Assembly (NCBI GenBank): GCA_950295325.1
Contig: OX485809.1
Coordinates: forward strand, 8,432,001 to 8,496,000
Direction of reading: 5' to 3'
DNA: 64,000 nt
Source: Polytrichum commune
Lineage: Eukaryota > Streptophyta > Polytrichopsida > Polytrichales > Polytrichaceae
A model generated the notes under the pieces. It made no database searches. It worked only from the letters and a program-made list of their open reading frames with translations, and had not been told where the DNA came from. Below, in pieces: positions 22,200 through 33,533 of this stretch (positions within the stretch are counted from its first letter, which is position 1; each line of letters starts with the position of its first letter). The position numbers and the translations under genes are program-made.

Positions 22200-25045
22200 A
22201 TGTGCATTTTAGCAGATCGAACTGCAAGCAATAATAATCAGCTGTCAGGAGGAACGGAGGGGGCCAGCATCAATCCATGCACATGTCCAGCAGGGAATGT
22301 GGATGGGGAGACCCAGACAGATGTGGTGGTCGTCGACCTGGGGATGCGGATGCGGAGCTCGTATTCGGATGAAGAGGATGATGATGGCAGGGACAGGCAG
22401 TCTCACTGGAAAAGAATTAAGACACGGTCCGAGAGTCATTCGGATGCTGCAAGTGAGAGGTTCCGATTCATGGGCCATAGCAGGGATAATGGCCACAGCC
22501 ATGACAGATCCCTAGGTGGTGGTGGTGGTGGTGGGGGGAAGCGACTACTACTCCTGCCTACTCAGAAAGGCAACACTGCAGATCAACATCAGCAGCAACG
22601 TCAAGCTTCCCGTAGAATGATTCTCGAAAAGATTGCTGGAAGCAGACATCTCTCCAGCTATGATGATCATGAGCTTGGTGATAGGAGAAGACCCGGAAGC
22701 ATCATCAAGGGTTGGGATGTGTCGTCTATGGGTCGAGGAGGACATCATCAACACAGCGATGGTGGGACCAACATTAACATTACATGCAAGAAGGATGCCG
22801 ATTACAGTAGGGCTGTGATGAAGAGGAAGCATACCGAGGCCGCATCATCCTCGGTGGATGATGGTAACAGAAGAAGGATCAGCAGCCCGGAGCATCACAA
22901 CTCCCGAGTGATGATGTATCATGGCGGGAGCATGATCATGACTACCCGGGAGGACAATAATAAGCACATGGCAAGAAGGCATTTCGTGGACACAGCAGCC
23001 ACCCAAGGGTATAGAACTAGGGTTAGTAGTAGTTGTAGTAGTGGGGTTGCAGATGTGGGGCGGTTCAATGGCGAGGATCAAATCCATTTCGTAGAAGATT
23101 TCGGTCACTCGGATGACGATGGTGATGACGATGATGGCTTCGTTTCCATTCCGAGGGAGAAGGCCAGGATTTTTACGCAGGATTTGCGAGAGACTTTGAA
23201 TGCTAGACTGAGGCGGAGCGAGAGTTTGAAAAGAGAGAACCTCAACAACAGGGTTGAGTTTGGTGTTGATGATCTTCTTCTTAAGAGGGGGCCACCTAAA
23301 GGGGGCGGCATCCAACTCCGAAGTAACGGCACGGTCACTCAAGGATCGTTGGTGAAGAAGCTCCCATCCAATTGCGACCGGAGCCGTCGTCCCGTCGACG
23401 ATGATTGCCAAGGGTTTGCGAAGACCACCGGTTCGGGAGGCTTAGGTTTGGAGCGCAGCAAGGGGGACATGGAGTCTGACGAGAGGCATCGTAAGGAGAA
23501 AGGGCGCACACGGTGGGCAGAGAAAGAGCGCGATGATTTGGAGAAAGAGAATTTGGCAAAGGCCGCTGCAGAAGTAAAGTCTGTGACGGTTGTGGACTAT
23601 AGCCACAAGTTTACAGTTGCCAAAGCACCTGCAAGTAAGACTTCTTTACTTTTGCGGATTCTTCTTCTTTCCCGAAGAGTCTTCAGTGTAATTACAAAGC
23701 CCGAAGAGTCTTCTTCAAACACTAACTTCCAGAGTCTTTTTCGATAACGCCCCCTGATGGCTCGAATATCACTTTCTGCGACCTAACCCTTATTCACTGC
23801 TTTCTTCTTCTTCTTCTTCTTCTCCATCTTCTCTATGGTAGCGCACCAGTTTCTCGTTTCGCGAGGAAGGCGAACGTAGAAGCGGGAACGAGAAGTACAG
23901 TGTTGGGGTTTTGAGGACATGAGACTGCAGCACACTTTTCAACATTCTCGTCATGTGCTAAACCCCACATGTTCAATTAGTTTATTATGGGGAGACATTG
24001 AACTGTACAGAAGAGATCGGGAAGCATTTGTGTAGGGAGGAAGACATTTTGTATGTGTTGATGATGCCAAATCTCGGAATTGAAACTTGAAAGTGTTACA
24101 TTTCGGACATTCAGGAGTGAGTGAGAGGTTTCCTTCTCTTTCTCGCCATTACCTTTCCACTGAGCTGAATGAGCACGTACAGAAGGGTAGGATGTGGATG
24201 TTGCAGATGGTGCTTCAGCAGTGAGCTTCTTCTTGGTTTGTGCAAATCTGGAGTTGATTCATGTTTCTTTCTTTCTGGGCTAAGGATTATGTGGTTCTTA
24301 CACTTCTCAGTGTATTTTGGAGATGCAGTCTGGTTTTACCTTTCTGTGTGAGCAATTTGCACGTTTAAAAACTTCCTTTCTGATTATAACTTGCATAATT
24401 CTGATGATTCTCTACATGAATCTTGCAGCTATTCCTGAGAAGCCAGTTGAAGCAGATCCTCATCGACTGTGTCAACGACAGAAGCAAATTGATTATGGAA
24501 AAAATACTCTTGGTTATGAAAGATATACAGAAGCCATACCAAGGTATGACCATCTGCTACAAATTTAGGTTGGTAGGCCTCACACCAGAGGCTTGGCATT
24601 TCTGGCGGTCTCCAGTTGAAGGGCTTGTTCATCTCATGGCATGCATCGACTATTGAGAAGGAAGTTTTTTGAGTAGAATCTGGCATTGAACTAGTGTACA
24701 GGTTGATGATGCATATTCACTAATGATGGGAGGATATGTTTTACATTTACTAGGTACACGCGAACTAAAGCACATCCTCGAACGCCTGATATACGACAAG
24801 TTTGCAGTAAACGAAGCTGGGATGGCCAGATACGGAAGTGGCGACGTCTGCTACATGAGTATGACCCACCCAAAGGCGAAGATGAGGAGGATCCAGACCA
24901 GCTTTTTGTGCCAACAAGGAGGCAAGACAGTCTGAAAGGATCCACCACGGATGACAGTATAATGGACACACAATCAGAAGGGGATAAAATTGTTGAAGAT
25001 GCAGACTTGAAAATTTATGATGGCTGGTCTGATGAAGAGTGTTAA
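22200..25045 (+). CDS. SLBP: Histone RNA hairpin-binding protein (SLBP)
   Basis: Exons 22200-23634, 24429-24543 and 24754-25045 join in phase to give 613 aa. SLBP binds the 3' stem-loop of replication-dependent histone mRNAs and directs their processing and translation. Exon 2 encodes RQKQIDYGKNTLGYERY, the signature of the SLBP RNA-binding domain; exon 3 continues with HPRTPDIRQVCSKRSWDGQI and RKWRRLLHEYD. The TP of the animal TPNK motif is kept as TPDI. Exon 1 (about 478 residues) is low-complexity, rich in Ser, Arg, Asp and His, with no domain. The ATG at 22200 is the first in frame; the frame opens upstream only with GTG. Introns are 794 and 210 bp with GT..AG ends; intron 1 has a CTT microsatellite. 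The acidic C-terminus ends YDGWSDEEC. RNA-binding part is certain; the N-terminal extent is less so. Confidence 0.9.
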
Positions 25046-25686
25046 TGTGCTCCTTCCATCAAACCTTTATTTGTCAGCATCTTTAAGAATCTCTGAGAAT
25101 CACCAACAAGAAATCCTGCTGGTTGGCGATGAGATTCTCTTGACGATCTATTCTTAGGTCTTTTAGTCAATTTGGGGTTCAAACTCCTAGAGGGGCACAA
25201 GTTTGGAGTTGAAAATGAAAGACTCCATCCTTGGTTGTCTTCAAACGGGATTATAACACACCAGTGTATGCTTACGGAGCAGAAAGCATTCCAGGTAACC
25301 AGAGGGTTTTGGGGTGGTCTAGGTATTATTATTATCCTCCAGACAACCTCATCTGCAACCAGAAGAAAACTAGATAGGAAGATTGCACTTGGGCTGCTGG
25401 CCCCATCGGTTGTGGTGGATGTGCTGTAAATGGTTCTCAAATACTTAGTAGGAGCTCTGCAGCTATGATTCTAGTTTTGAAGCTGTTTAATTAGCATTTC
25501 TGCCCAAATTCTCAAGCCATTTTGGCTACGGAGAGTATGGTGTAATTGAGATTTCTGTCTTTCGCTTTGGTATATCTGGAAGAAAAAGAGCTGGTGGACA
25601 TTAATGTAGAGAGGAGTGTGCAGGCTATAACTTAGATTCTCCAGCTTTGTATGTATGTTGGCCTGAGCAGGCTACTCTTTGTGCTC

Positions 25687-25692
25687 AATAAA
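25687..25692 (+). terminator. Polyadenylation signal of the SLBP gene
   Basis: AATAAA lies about 640 bases after the SLBP stop codon, in plus-strand orientation and before any other plus-strand exon. Confidence 0.5.
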
Positions 25693-26529
25693 GAGAACCG
25701 CATCTCTTGGTAACCGGAAGACATGGAATTAGATCGAGATAAGTTCGTTCTGGCTTTTTGTCGGCCCCGCTCTTCCAACAAGAAATCTAAAAAAATTCAC
25801 CATTTTCACATTGAATTGCCCTTATTTAGAAGTTGCGAGTTTGTTTTTGCAAATTTTTATGGATTATCATTACGACTGCCGCCTCACCTGTTGGGTTTTG
25901 TATTTCTTGTTTAGATTTCAGATGTGTAACGATTTATCTTAAATTCGTAATTCACTAATTGTCGTCAAACTAAGAAAGTAATATTGTGAATTTATCAGTT
26001 CTGGTTTCCAGGAAATTATGCGAAGTGAACATGACTGACTGTTGTCAGAAGATTTCGCCGCAGAGGCCAAAGTGGAAAACCATCATTTGGTTCAGGAAAA
26101 TTAGGCATTTGGTTGGTAAATGAGCATAGAATGAGGAATGCGTAATCCTTAACTGGAGATCCTCCCTCTCCTTATTTTACTTTACTTTTTACAATTCGGT
26201 AAATCTATCGTAAATCAGAAAAACATGTCTGGTGTCACAAAATGTCCCTATGATGTTTGTGAACATTAAATAAGCATTGAAGTGTTCCACGGACGAGCTT
26301 TGTTGGGAAACTCGAAACAGATTAACTCATAATTATGAAGCTTTCCTCGGGATCCTGGTGCGGGAGGATTAAGGGAATCTCCTCGGCAACTCGCTTGGCA
26401 TTTTCTTTGTTAGAAACAGAGCTGGGCGGGGGCTGAGAGCAACATGCGTAATTTAGTTTAGAGCTCCCCGTTGAGCAATCTCACCTAATTAGAATGTGCA
26501 ACGAATGGCGGGCAGGAGCTAACTTAAAC

Positions 26530-27086
26530 TCACCAAAATCCTTTTCGGTTTGGTGTTGCAGATGCATCTTTCGTATCTTCTGCTTCGTCCGAAGACAGCT
26601 GGTTTGACTGCAATTTTGGGTCAACCCATTTGGGCGGTGAGGAATCATAGCACTTAAGACTCACATCATAAATTCGACATGCATAATACTTTGTGAAGGT
26701 TGTGCCCTGCTGCTCTAATTGAGGCTGCTGCACTTTGGGATTTCTTGGGTTTGAGGAGATTGGCGGCGAAGTGGGGTTTTTCAACCTTCTTCTGAAAACT
26801 TTGAGCGTGGGGTTTTTGTTTTTGCGACAGATGACTCTAATTGAAGCGCATCTTCAAAATTGAGGTTGTTTGGCATGAAAAGGTTATTGCAGGAGTCGTA
26901 AGTGGTCCTGTGGAGTGGCAACCCATCATGATGATGACGACGAATATGGTTGAGGTCAGTGACAAATATCTGATGGCGGACTAAAAATTTGATTTCACCT
27001 TGCGAGAGCATTTCCTTGCTCAAAGTTTGTGGGTTTCTAGGCGGTTTGATCGTATGATAATTGTACAGTTTGTCTTTCAATGTCAT
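26530..27086 (-). other. Unrecognised minus-strand coding-like segment
   Basis: Two adjacent minus-strand open frames (27086-26781 and 26784-26530, 101 and 84 aa) abut and could be one protein after a frameshift or tiny intron. Upstream in the first frame the reading stays open (FNPLIEYE before the first Met). A further minus-strand frame at 27466-27260 may be another piece. Composition is not simple-repeat-like. I recognise no domain; it may be a gene fragment or chance. Confidence 0.3.
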
Positions 27087-27732
27087 CTCGTATTCAATCA
27101 GGGGATTGAATTTACGACACCGTCAACATCCTAACCTGAAATCGTTGATCGGTTAACTTTAACATGTTTCGACGATTGTCTAGTAGAATCCATTGAACCT
27201 CATACGAAAAAAGATTGGAGGGGATCACTTGCAACACCAAAACTCATATCTCTCTCGGTTCATTTACTAACGCGAGGCTTTTTAGGGTTTTGTGGCGTCC
27301 CTGCTTTCTTTGGGTAATAGAGATATCCTTCAACTCCATGGGACTTTTCGTCTGGAGTTGGTCCCCTATGTGAATACCTATTGGTTGTTTTGCATACAAC
27401 ATCAACTATTTCTTGCCACTTGTGGTGCGTGCTTGGACTTAGTGTTTGAATTTGATTGAAGAGCAACTTATTTGGGTTTGCTGAGGGCCAAACTCATTTT
27501 AGCACCTCTTGGCATTCCAAAACGAGTTTGACCCTCAATGAACTGACATATAATGTTCTTCATTCAAACCTCCACACTGCCTCCAAAGATGTGACTGAAA
27601 ACTTACCAAACATGGAAAGTTGTATGCAGAACAACCAACTCCCGACTAAAACGCATGTTGAGTTAGTGGATAACTCTAATCTATATAATTGGAGTTGTGG
27701 CATGAATGATTTAGTGATGTGTGAATGTGCAG

Positions 27733-30700
27733 GTGCGCATTGACGGGCATGGAAATGATGTTGGGAAGTGGGAAACAACATGTTGGGGATGTAATTTGCA
27801 ATTGACACTACCATGTTTTGCACCCATATTCAAGTGTGGGTATTGCGGGGCAATCACATCAGATAAATCATCAGCAACCAAACCCCGGCTACGAATTAGC
27901 CCTCGCTGCAACTCTCTGTTAGACCACTTCATGGTCGCTTTTGTCCTCCTTTTTGTTCTCTTCATCGTATGTAAGCTTTCATATCTGTCTATGTCTCTTC
28001 TACTGCCATTCATTTCTTCGTCTTCATCTTCTTTGGGTGTGCTTGATATAAAGGAAAATGGGTTGCAGCATTGAAGTTGCAATCTTGCAAGGCAAGCATC
28101 ATCTGGGATATCACTACACTACATATCTGATTTAGTGTGGCATTAAAATATTACTTCTTGTTCTCAGCACCTATTATTCATCCAGAAAACTTCCCTTTTT
28201 TCTGTGGCTGGGTGTGTTATCTTGCTTTTCTTCTTCTTTTAGTTTCAGTTTGGATCCCTTTGACAACTAAGTATTTTGGCGCGGCCACTTTTGCTGCCTA
28301 ATTATCCGTGTATCCTATGTAGTGGATTTTTCGGCTTACACCCACAGGTTGCTTCTACTTTTTCAGCTGTTAGATTTGCTCTTTGAATTCCAGATTAGTA
28401 GTTCCTCGAGCCTTAGCTCTCTTTTATCTGGGCTGACAATCTGCTGTAGTATCTGGGAGTATTCAGCTGGGATTTTATCTTGAGACCTTGCCAGGTGGAC
28501 GGAGACTTGCTGCCAAGTTCTTGATACAGACATTGGATAGCAGAGGTGGACTAATGTTCCATGATATTAGAGTTGCCCCCATGACTGATGTGGCACTAAG
28601 TGTCCCATGCTACATCTTCTCTACACTAAACATCTGATTTAGCATGGCATTAAAATCAGTGTGCCAGGTCAAGTGGAGTGGTCTTTATGCCTTGACATGT
28701 AGCACCTAGTGATTACAAGACATTTAATGTGGGTTGATGGTGAATAGTGCGGGCCACTCTAAATTAGACCTTGTATTGTACTGGACGCTAACTGCAAAAA
28801 ATTCGGGTCTAATAATTTTCTTCCTGCAGATGGAGGTGTGTGGACAACGTTTCCGATTCTGTTCCCAAGGGCTTCATTCGCCATGCTTTGTCACTCGGCT
28901 TTCATTGCCTTTCTTGTGTTCAATGTGCTCTTCAACTTTGCATTTGCTGCCAAAATTCCAGCAGGGCCACTGCCCCCAGTAGAATGGGGGAAGGTGGAAG
29001 TCGTCAGCCGAGGTGGTTTAGAAGACTACAAATTCTGCACGCATTGTCAGAAACCGAAACATCCGCGTGCTCATCACTGCAGCACTTGCAGAACATGCAT
29101 TTTGGATATGGATCATCACTGCCCCTTTGTATGTAATTTCTTACAACTCCTGCCACTACCTATTTTCTCCATTTCTTCAAATGTGTCAATAAATAATTGT
29201 GTTGGTTGCAATTCAGTTAATCTTGCTCTGCTTGATTATTGAAATGGAACAGTTGTTGTCAATGAAATCTGCAGCAGTTATTACAATTTACTCCACTGCT
29301 CTATCATAATAAGATGGAAAACCTACACAAATGTCTAGAATGGTTGGGTTTCCCCTAAACCCTATTCTTGACTATTGAAATTAAGAAATAAGTTATTGGG
29401 CTCACGTTACTTCAACTGGTTTCACAAATCGCATCTCTTAACCAGCAACGGTAAAAGCATAATGCATCCATTCTGAAGGATTGTGAAGTAGGGCATGTTC
29501 TTCATGGTGAAGGGCTCCTGGGGGGTCCAAATTCTTGTAACCTCATAGTTCTTGCATCCGCATTGATTTGCGTGAACTATATTTACTATACAATTTGGAA
29601 CTTTGGAACGGTGAGTGCGCATGGTATTTGATGCAGTCCACTTGCACGATGGCGGGGAATCACGGCGGCATGTTGAACGGACAGTTGCAAGGATGGCCCA
29701 ACACATGAATTCATATGCACAAGTGCAATAGGCAGGGATCACATATTCTCGATTGCCTACTAGGTATACATTTTGCAATGGGCGGGTGTTGGGTCCATGG
29801 GCATTGACGCAATTCGCTTGCACTGGTGAGTAGATGGTGAGGTGTTAACGGCAGCATGTTGAGCAGACAGTGAGAGAATGGCCCGGGACATCATCATGTA
29901 TACATTTTGGCAATCTTTGGCGAGGGTGGGTTGAGGGCAGGTGGCACCGACGTAGTCACCATTCCAAGTTCCAAAACAACTAGCCGGTGATGGTGGCATG
30001 TTGAGCAGATGGTTCAGGGATGGTATGTAACATTAATTCATATGCACGGGTGCAATGGGTGGGATGGCATGGATTCAAATTCATATATATACATTTCAAC
30101 AGCCTATGGTGAGGGTAGGTGGGTGCCGACGCAATCATTGTTCCAAAGTTCCAAAACGGCTGGCCGTTGACAACATATGAGCATAAATTTTGGGGATGGC
30201 TTTCGACATGATTCATATGCATGGGTGCAACGGGGTGGAGCGGCATGGGTCCAGACTAGTTAATTCATATGCACATGTGCAGGCGAAGGTGAAGGTGGAT
30301 GGCCATTGATTTAGTCATCAATCTAAAGTTCCAGACCAACTAGTTGTCTACAACGGCAACTGAGGACATCAATTTATATGCATGGGTGCAAAAGGCTAGG
30401 ATGATGTGGGCCCAAACTAGTATTCTACAAATGAAAGAACTGCAAAAAATATCTTAATGGATGCCATTCTTTCAATATTAAACCCTAACATGTGTGTTGG
30501 TGTGTGTGTGTGTTTTTGTGCATGACAGATTGGGAATTGTGTTGGTGCCAACAACCACGGGTATTTTATTCTCTTTCTTATTTTCACAACTGTTAGCTGT
30601 CTCTACGTACTCATCATGGTTCTTTACACTTACACACACGCAAAGGCGTATTGGATGGTGGCGGAATCTGAAACCTTGCCTGAACCTGACACTTTGAACT

Positions 30701-31053
30701 TGGGACTCGACCTTATGGCGGGTGTGCTAAGCTCCTTACTCTTTGATAATGAAGTCGCGTTCACGATTCGGTCGATTGGGTTGCTGTACTTGTTTGTCGC
30801 AAGCTTGGTGTTGTTGATTGGGGTTGGCCTGTTACTTCACCAGCAGCTGGTGCTCGTTTACAGTGGGCAAACTTATTTGGATTCAATTACTCCCCTCATG
30901 GCCGCAGAAACTGATCCAGCAGGGTTCTCAGGAAAGCGAGGGTGGATGAATTTCCAGCGCCTTTTTGGCAAAAAAAACCCTTTGCTATGGCTCCTTCCCT
31001 CCCTGAAGTCCAAGAGATTCCACGCAGGTAAAGTTATGTCTTCGATTTTGTGA
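27733..31053 (+). CDS. DHHC-type protein S-acyltransferase (palmitoyltransferase), 5' end missing
   Basis: Exons 27733-27970, 28830-29128 and 30529-31053 join in phase. The product attaches palmitate to cysteines of membrane proteins. The N-terminus has two CxxC pairs (CWGCNLQL, FKCGYCGAIT), as in the plant PAT11/PAT15 group. Two membrane segments precede the zinc/catalytic domain CTHCQKPKHPRAHHC...CILDMDHHCPF, which is split by intron 2 and continues IGNCVGANNHGYF. Two more membrane segments and a YSGQTYLDSI motif follow. The DHHC cysteine is present. The first coding exon with its ATG was not found; exon 27733 starts at a good acceptor. A donor at 31028 could lead to one more short exon; otherwise the frame stops at 31053. 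Introns are 859 and 1,400 bp. Confidence 0.87.
29650..30425. repeat. Degenerate tandem repeat in acyltransferase intron 2
   Basis: Variants of 'aattcatatgcacgggtgcaa' recur at about 29,702, 30,030, 30,208, 30,262 and 30,369, each followed by GGTGG-rich sequence and 'aaagttccaaaacggctgg'-type segments. The period is roughly 160-180 bp. Copies are too diverged to set exact unit borders. Confidence 0.65.
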
Positions 31054-31525
31054 GTTGATTTGCCTAAATCATCAGGAACCTCACAACACTTTAGCTCCTC
31101 GCAACATTTTTCACTAGAAGCAGATCAGTCAGACTGTAAAATGGAGGTCATATATTACCACAATTTTAAAGTCTCACAGCTGTGAAGTTTAGGTATTGGC
31201 AGCAAAGTGCATGGTTGTAAAAATGATCCAAATACCTTTGTACCATAGCTGAATAATTGTCGGGTGATTTCTTGTGCTTTGCTCTCAATTAGCTCTGAGT
31301 GGCCAGCTTGTACATCCAGAATTGGAGACATTTTTACTAGGTTAATTTATAGAACTACTCATTGTCAGTTTTATGATGGCATAAGATTGCAAGTGACTCT
31401 CTAGATATGTGTAGGATTATTCTGTGTTGACAATGTATTGAAACGCAGGTTGAGAGCACCCGGGTTTATGAAACATCTGTTATCACACTCAATATGGTTG
31501 GTAGTGGTACATTAAATATGACATT

Positions 31526-31727
31526 TAGTTGTCACTTACTATTTGGATTTACACAATGCTATATCTTTTTACTATTGTTGTAAAATCTTTTAATAAAATT
31601 CTACCAAGAAAAGTTGTAAATGTTCTTCAATGTTCAAACTACCAATTTAACATTTGTTGGTAAAATATGAGTTATACAATAAATAGATATAGCATTGTGT
31701 AATTTCAAATATTAAGTGTCTTCTACT
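31526..31727. mobile_element. Small MITE-like inverted-repeat element, about 200 bp
   Basis: 'ttacacaatgctatatct' at 31549-31566 is perfectly complementary to 31685-31702. Similarity extends outward in both directions ('cacttactatttgga' versus 'cacttaatatttgaa'), giving imperfect terminal inverted repeats of about 40 bp. Target duplication not resolved. Confidence 0.7.
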
Positions 31728-32588
31728 ATGCATAGTAATTCTCCAAAACCCACACTAATTTTCAACCCACACCAACTCTCTAGTTTAAAGTAGTGTGGAC
31801 CACATAAATCATTTTTCTAGGAGATGGATGTGGGCAACTATTTTATTCCTATGCTACTTTGTCCTTGGACTAGTACTCAAGGGTTGGTGGGAGGTCTCAA
31901 GGAATACATACGGGAAGACTGGGGTTTTGGACTCTCATTATTTCTACCTTGACTAGACAATCACTATGGCCCACAATAATTATTTTGTTATGTATTAAAA
32001 CTACAAAACAAACAACTCAAGGTACTAAGTCCCAAGGAAGACTCGTCTAATGTCTATAAGGATTAATATCACACTAGTTGACATAATTTTATTACAATCT
32101 AAGGTTCTTCCTCTTAAATATTCACTTGACAAGGTTCATTATTCACTACTTTCTCTCTTAAGGTTCATTTGTGCTTCTTTGAGTCGCGTGTGAGTTTATC
32201 CTATGTGAAGACTCCTAGAAACTTGAATGATGTGTTTCTAAATCAGTCGTGAAGCACTTCTAGCTTGGGCAATGACCTTCTGAATGGCAATAGTCTTTGT
32301 CACATGTAGCCATAGTCTTTATATGGATTTTCATCATATTGGGGTTAGTATCTTCTTCCTCAATTAGAATGCCCATTTAATGACACCAATTATAAACCAA
32401 ATTGCATTGTTGAATATTAAATTTTCATTTGAATTATCTTTATGTTCTTGTTACAAATTCATCTCATATATGAATCATCATGCATGAATAGTATCTTAGG
32501 TTGTAATCCTTGCAAACACCCATGGTAAATACATAGATAAATAAGCTATCATCTTAGCATGAAGCTCAAGTAACCTAATACTCATCAC

Positions 32589-32768
32589 ATCATTGAAATG
32601 AAATATAATGTCTTATTATATTTGTAGAAATTTCCTTTCGACCCTAGGGTTGTTGTCTATTAGACCTAGACTACTAAACATCATTGAAATGAAATATAAT
32701 GTCTTATTATATTTGTAGGAATTTCCTTTCGACCCTAGGGTTGTAGTCTATTAGACCTAGACTACTAA
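32589..32768. repeat. Two-copy tandem repeat, 91-bp period
   Basis: 'catcattgaaatgaaatata' followed by a block ending 'ttagacctagactacta' occurs twice back to back with only a few differences. Confidence 0.9.
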
Positions 32769-33185
32769 TCACCCTAACCTCCTAAAACTTCTCATCTTGC
32801 ATTTTTGTAATTTCAATATGATGTATTGCTCATCATGAGTTTGACTCCACTTGCTCTAGTAACATTTTCTTTTAGCTTTGATTTTGTTTCTTTTTATCTA
32901 TTCCTCACCTCACCTCTCACATGCTCTTGGAAGTGTCTTGCTACGGCCACTTTGCTACTCTCAACGTGACAACATTGATGACTATAGTCTCTTGCTATCA
33001 CGACTATGACTTTCACTTCAAGAATTCACAACATATTCACCTTGACCTCAAAATTGACTACCTCTCATGTTCCTCATTTGGACACACACACACACACACA
33101 ACACCTCTACATATGTTGAAATTCAAAAAGTGTCCATAGTAAAGCATTGACTTGACTAATTGCTTTTGATTAGTTCAAAGTCTTG

Positions 33186-33533
33186 GAGGGTGGACTCTTC
33201 ATTGGAAACCTAAATGATGTGCATGGGTCACTATGAAATTAGACCCCCTTATATACAAGAGGTTTGTAGATAAAAACAAATGTATACATACTAACAACAT
33301 GCTAGAAAACGGACTCATGAATTTATACTAAGCTTTTAATTTAATGTGATAAATGCCGGGGAGTTGGACTCTTCATTGGAAACCTAAAAGACATGTGTAG
33401 GTCACTAGGAAATCAAACCCCCTATATACAAGAAGCTTACAGAGAAAAACAAATGCATATGTACTAACGGCAAGCTAGAAAATGGACTCATATATTTATA
33501 CTAGGCTTTTCAATGTAATGTAATAAATGCCCC
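33186..33533. repeat. Two-copy tandem repeat, about 173-bp period
   Basis: 'tggactcttcattggaaacc' through 'aatgtaataaatgcc' appears twice in direct orientation (33,186-33,358 and 33,359-33,533), with roughly 85 percent apparent identity by eye. Confidence 0.85.
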
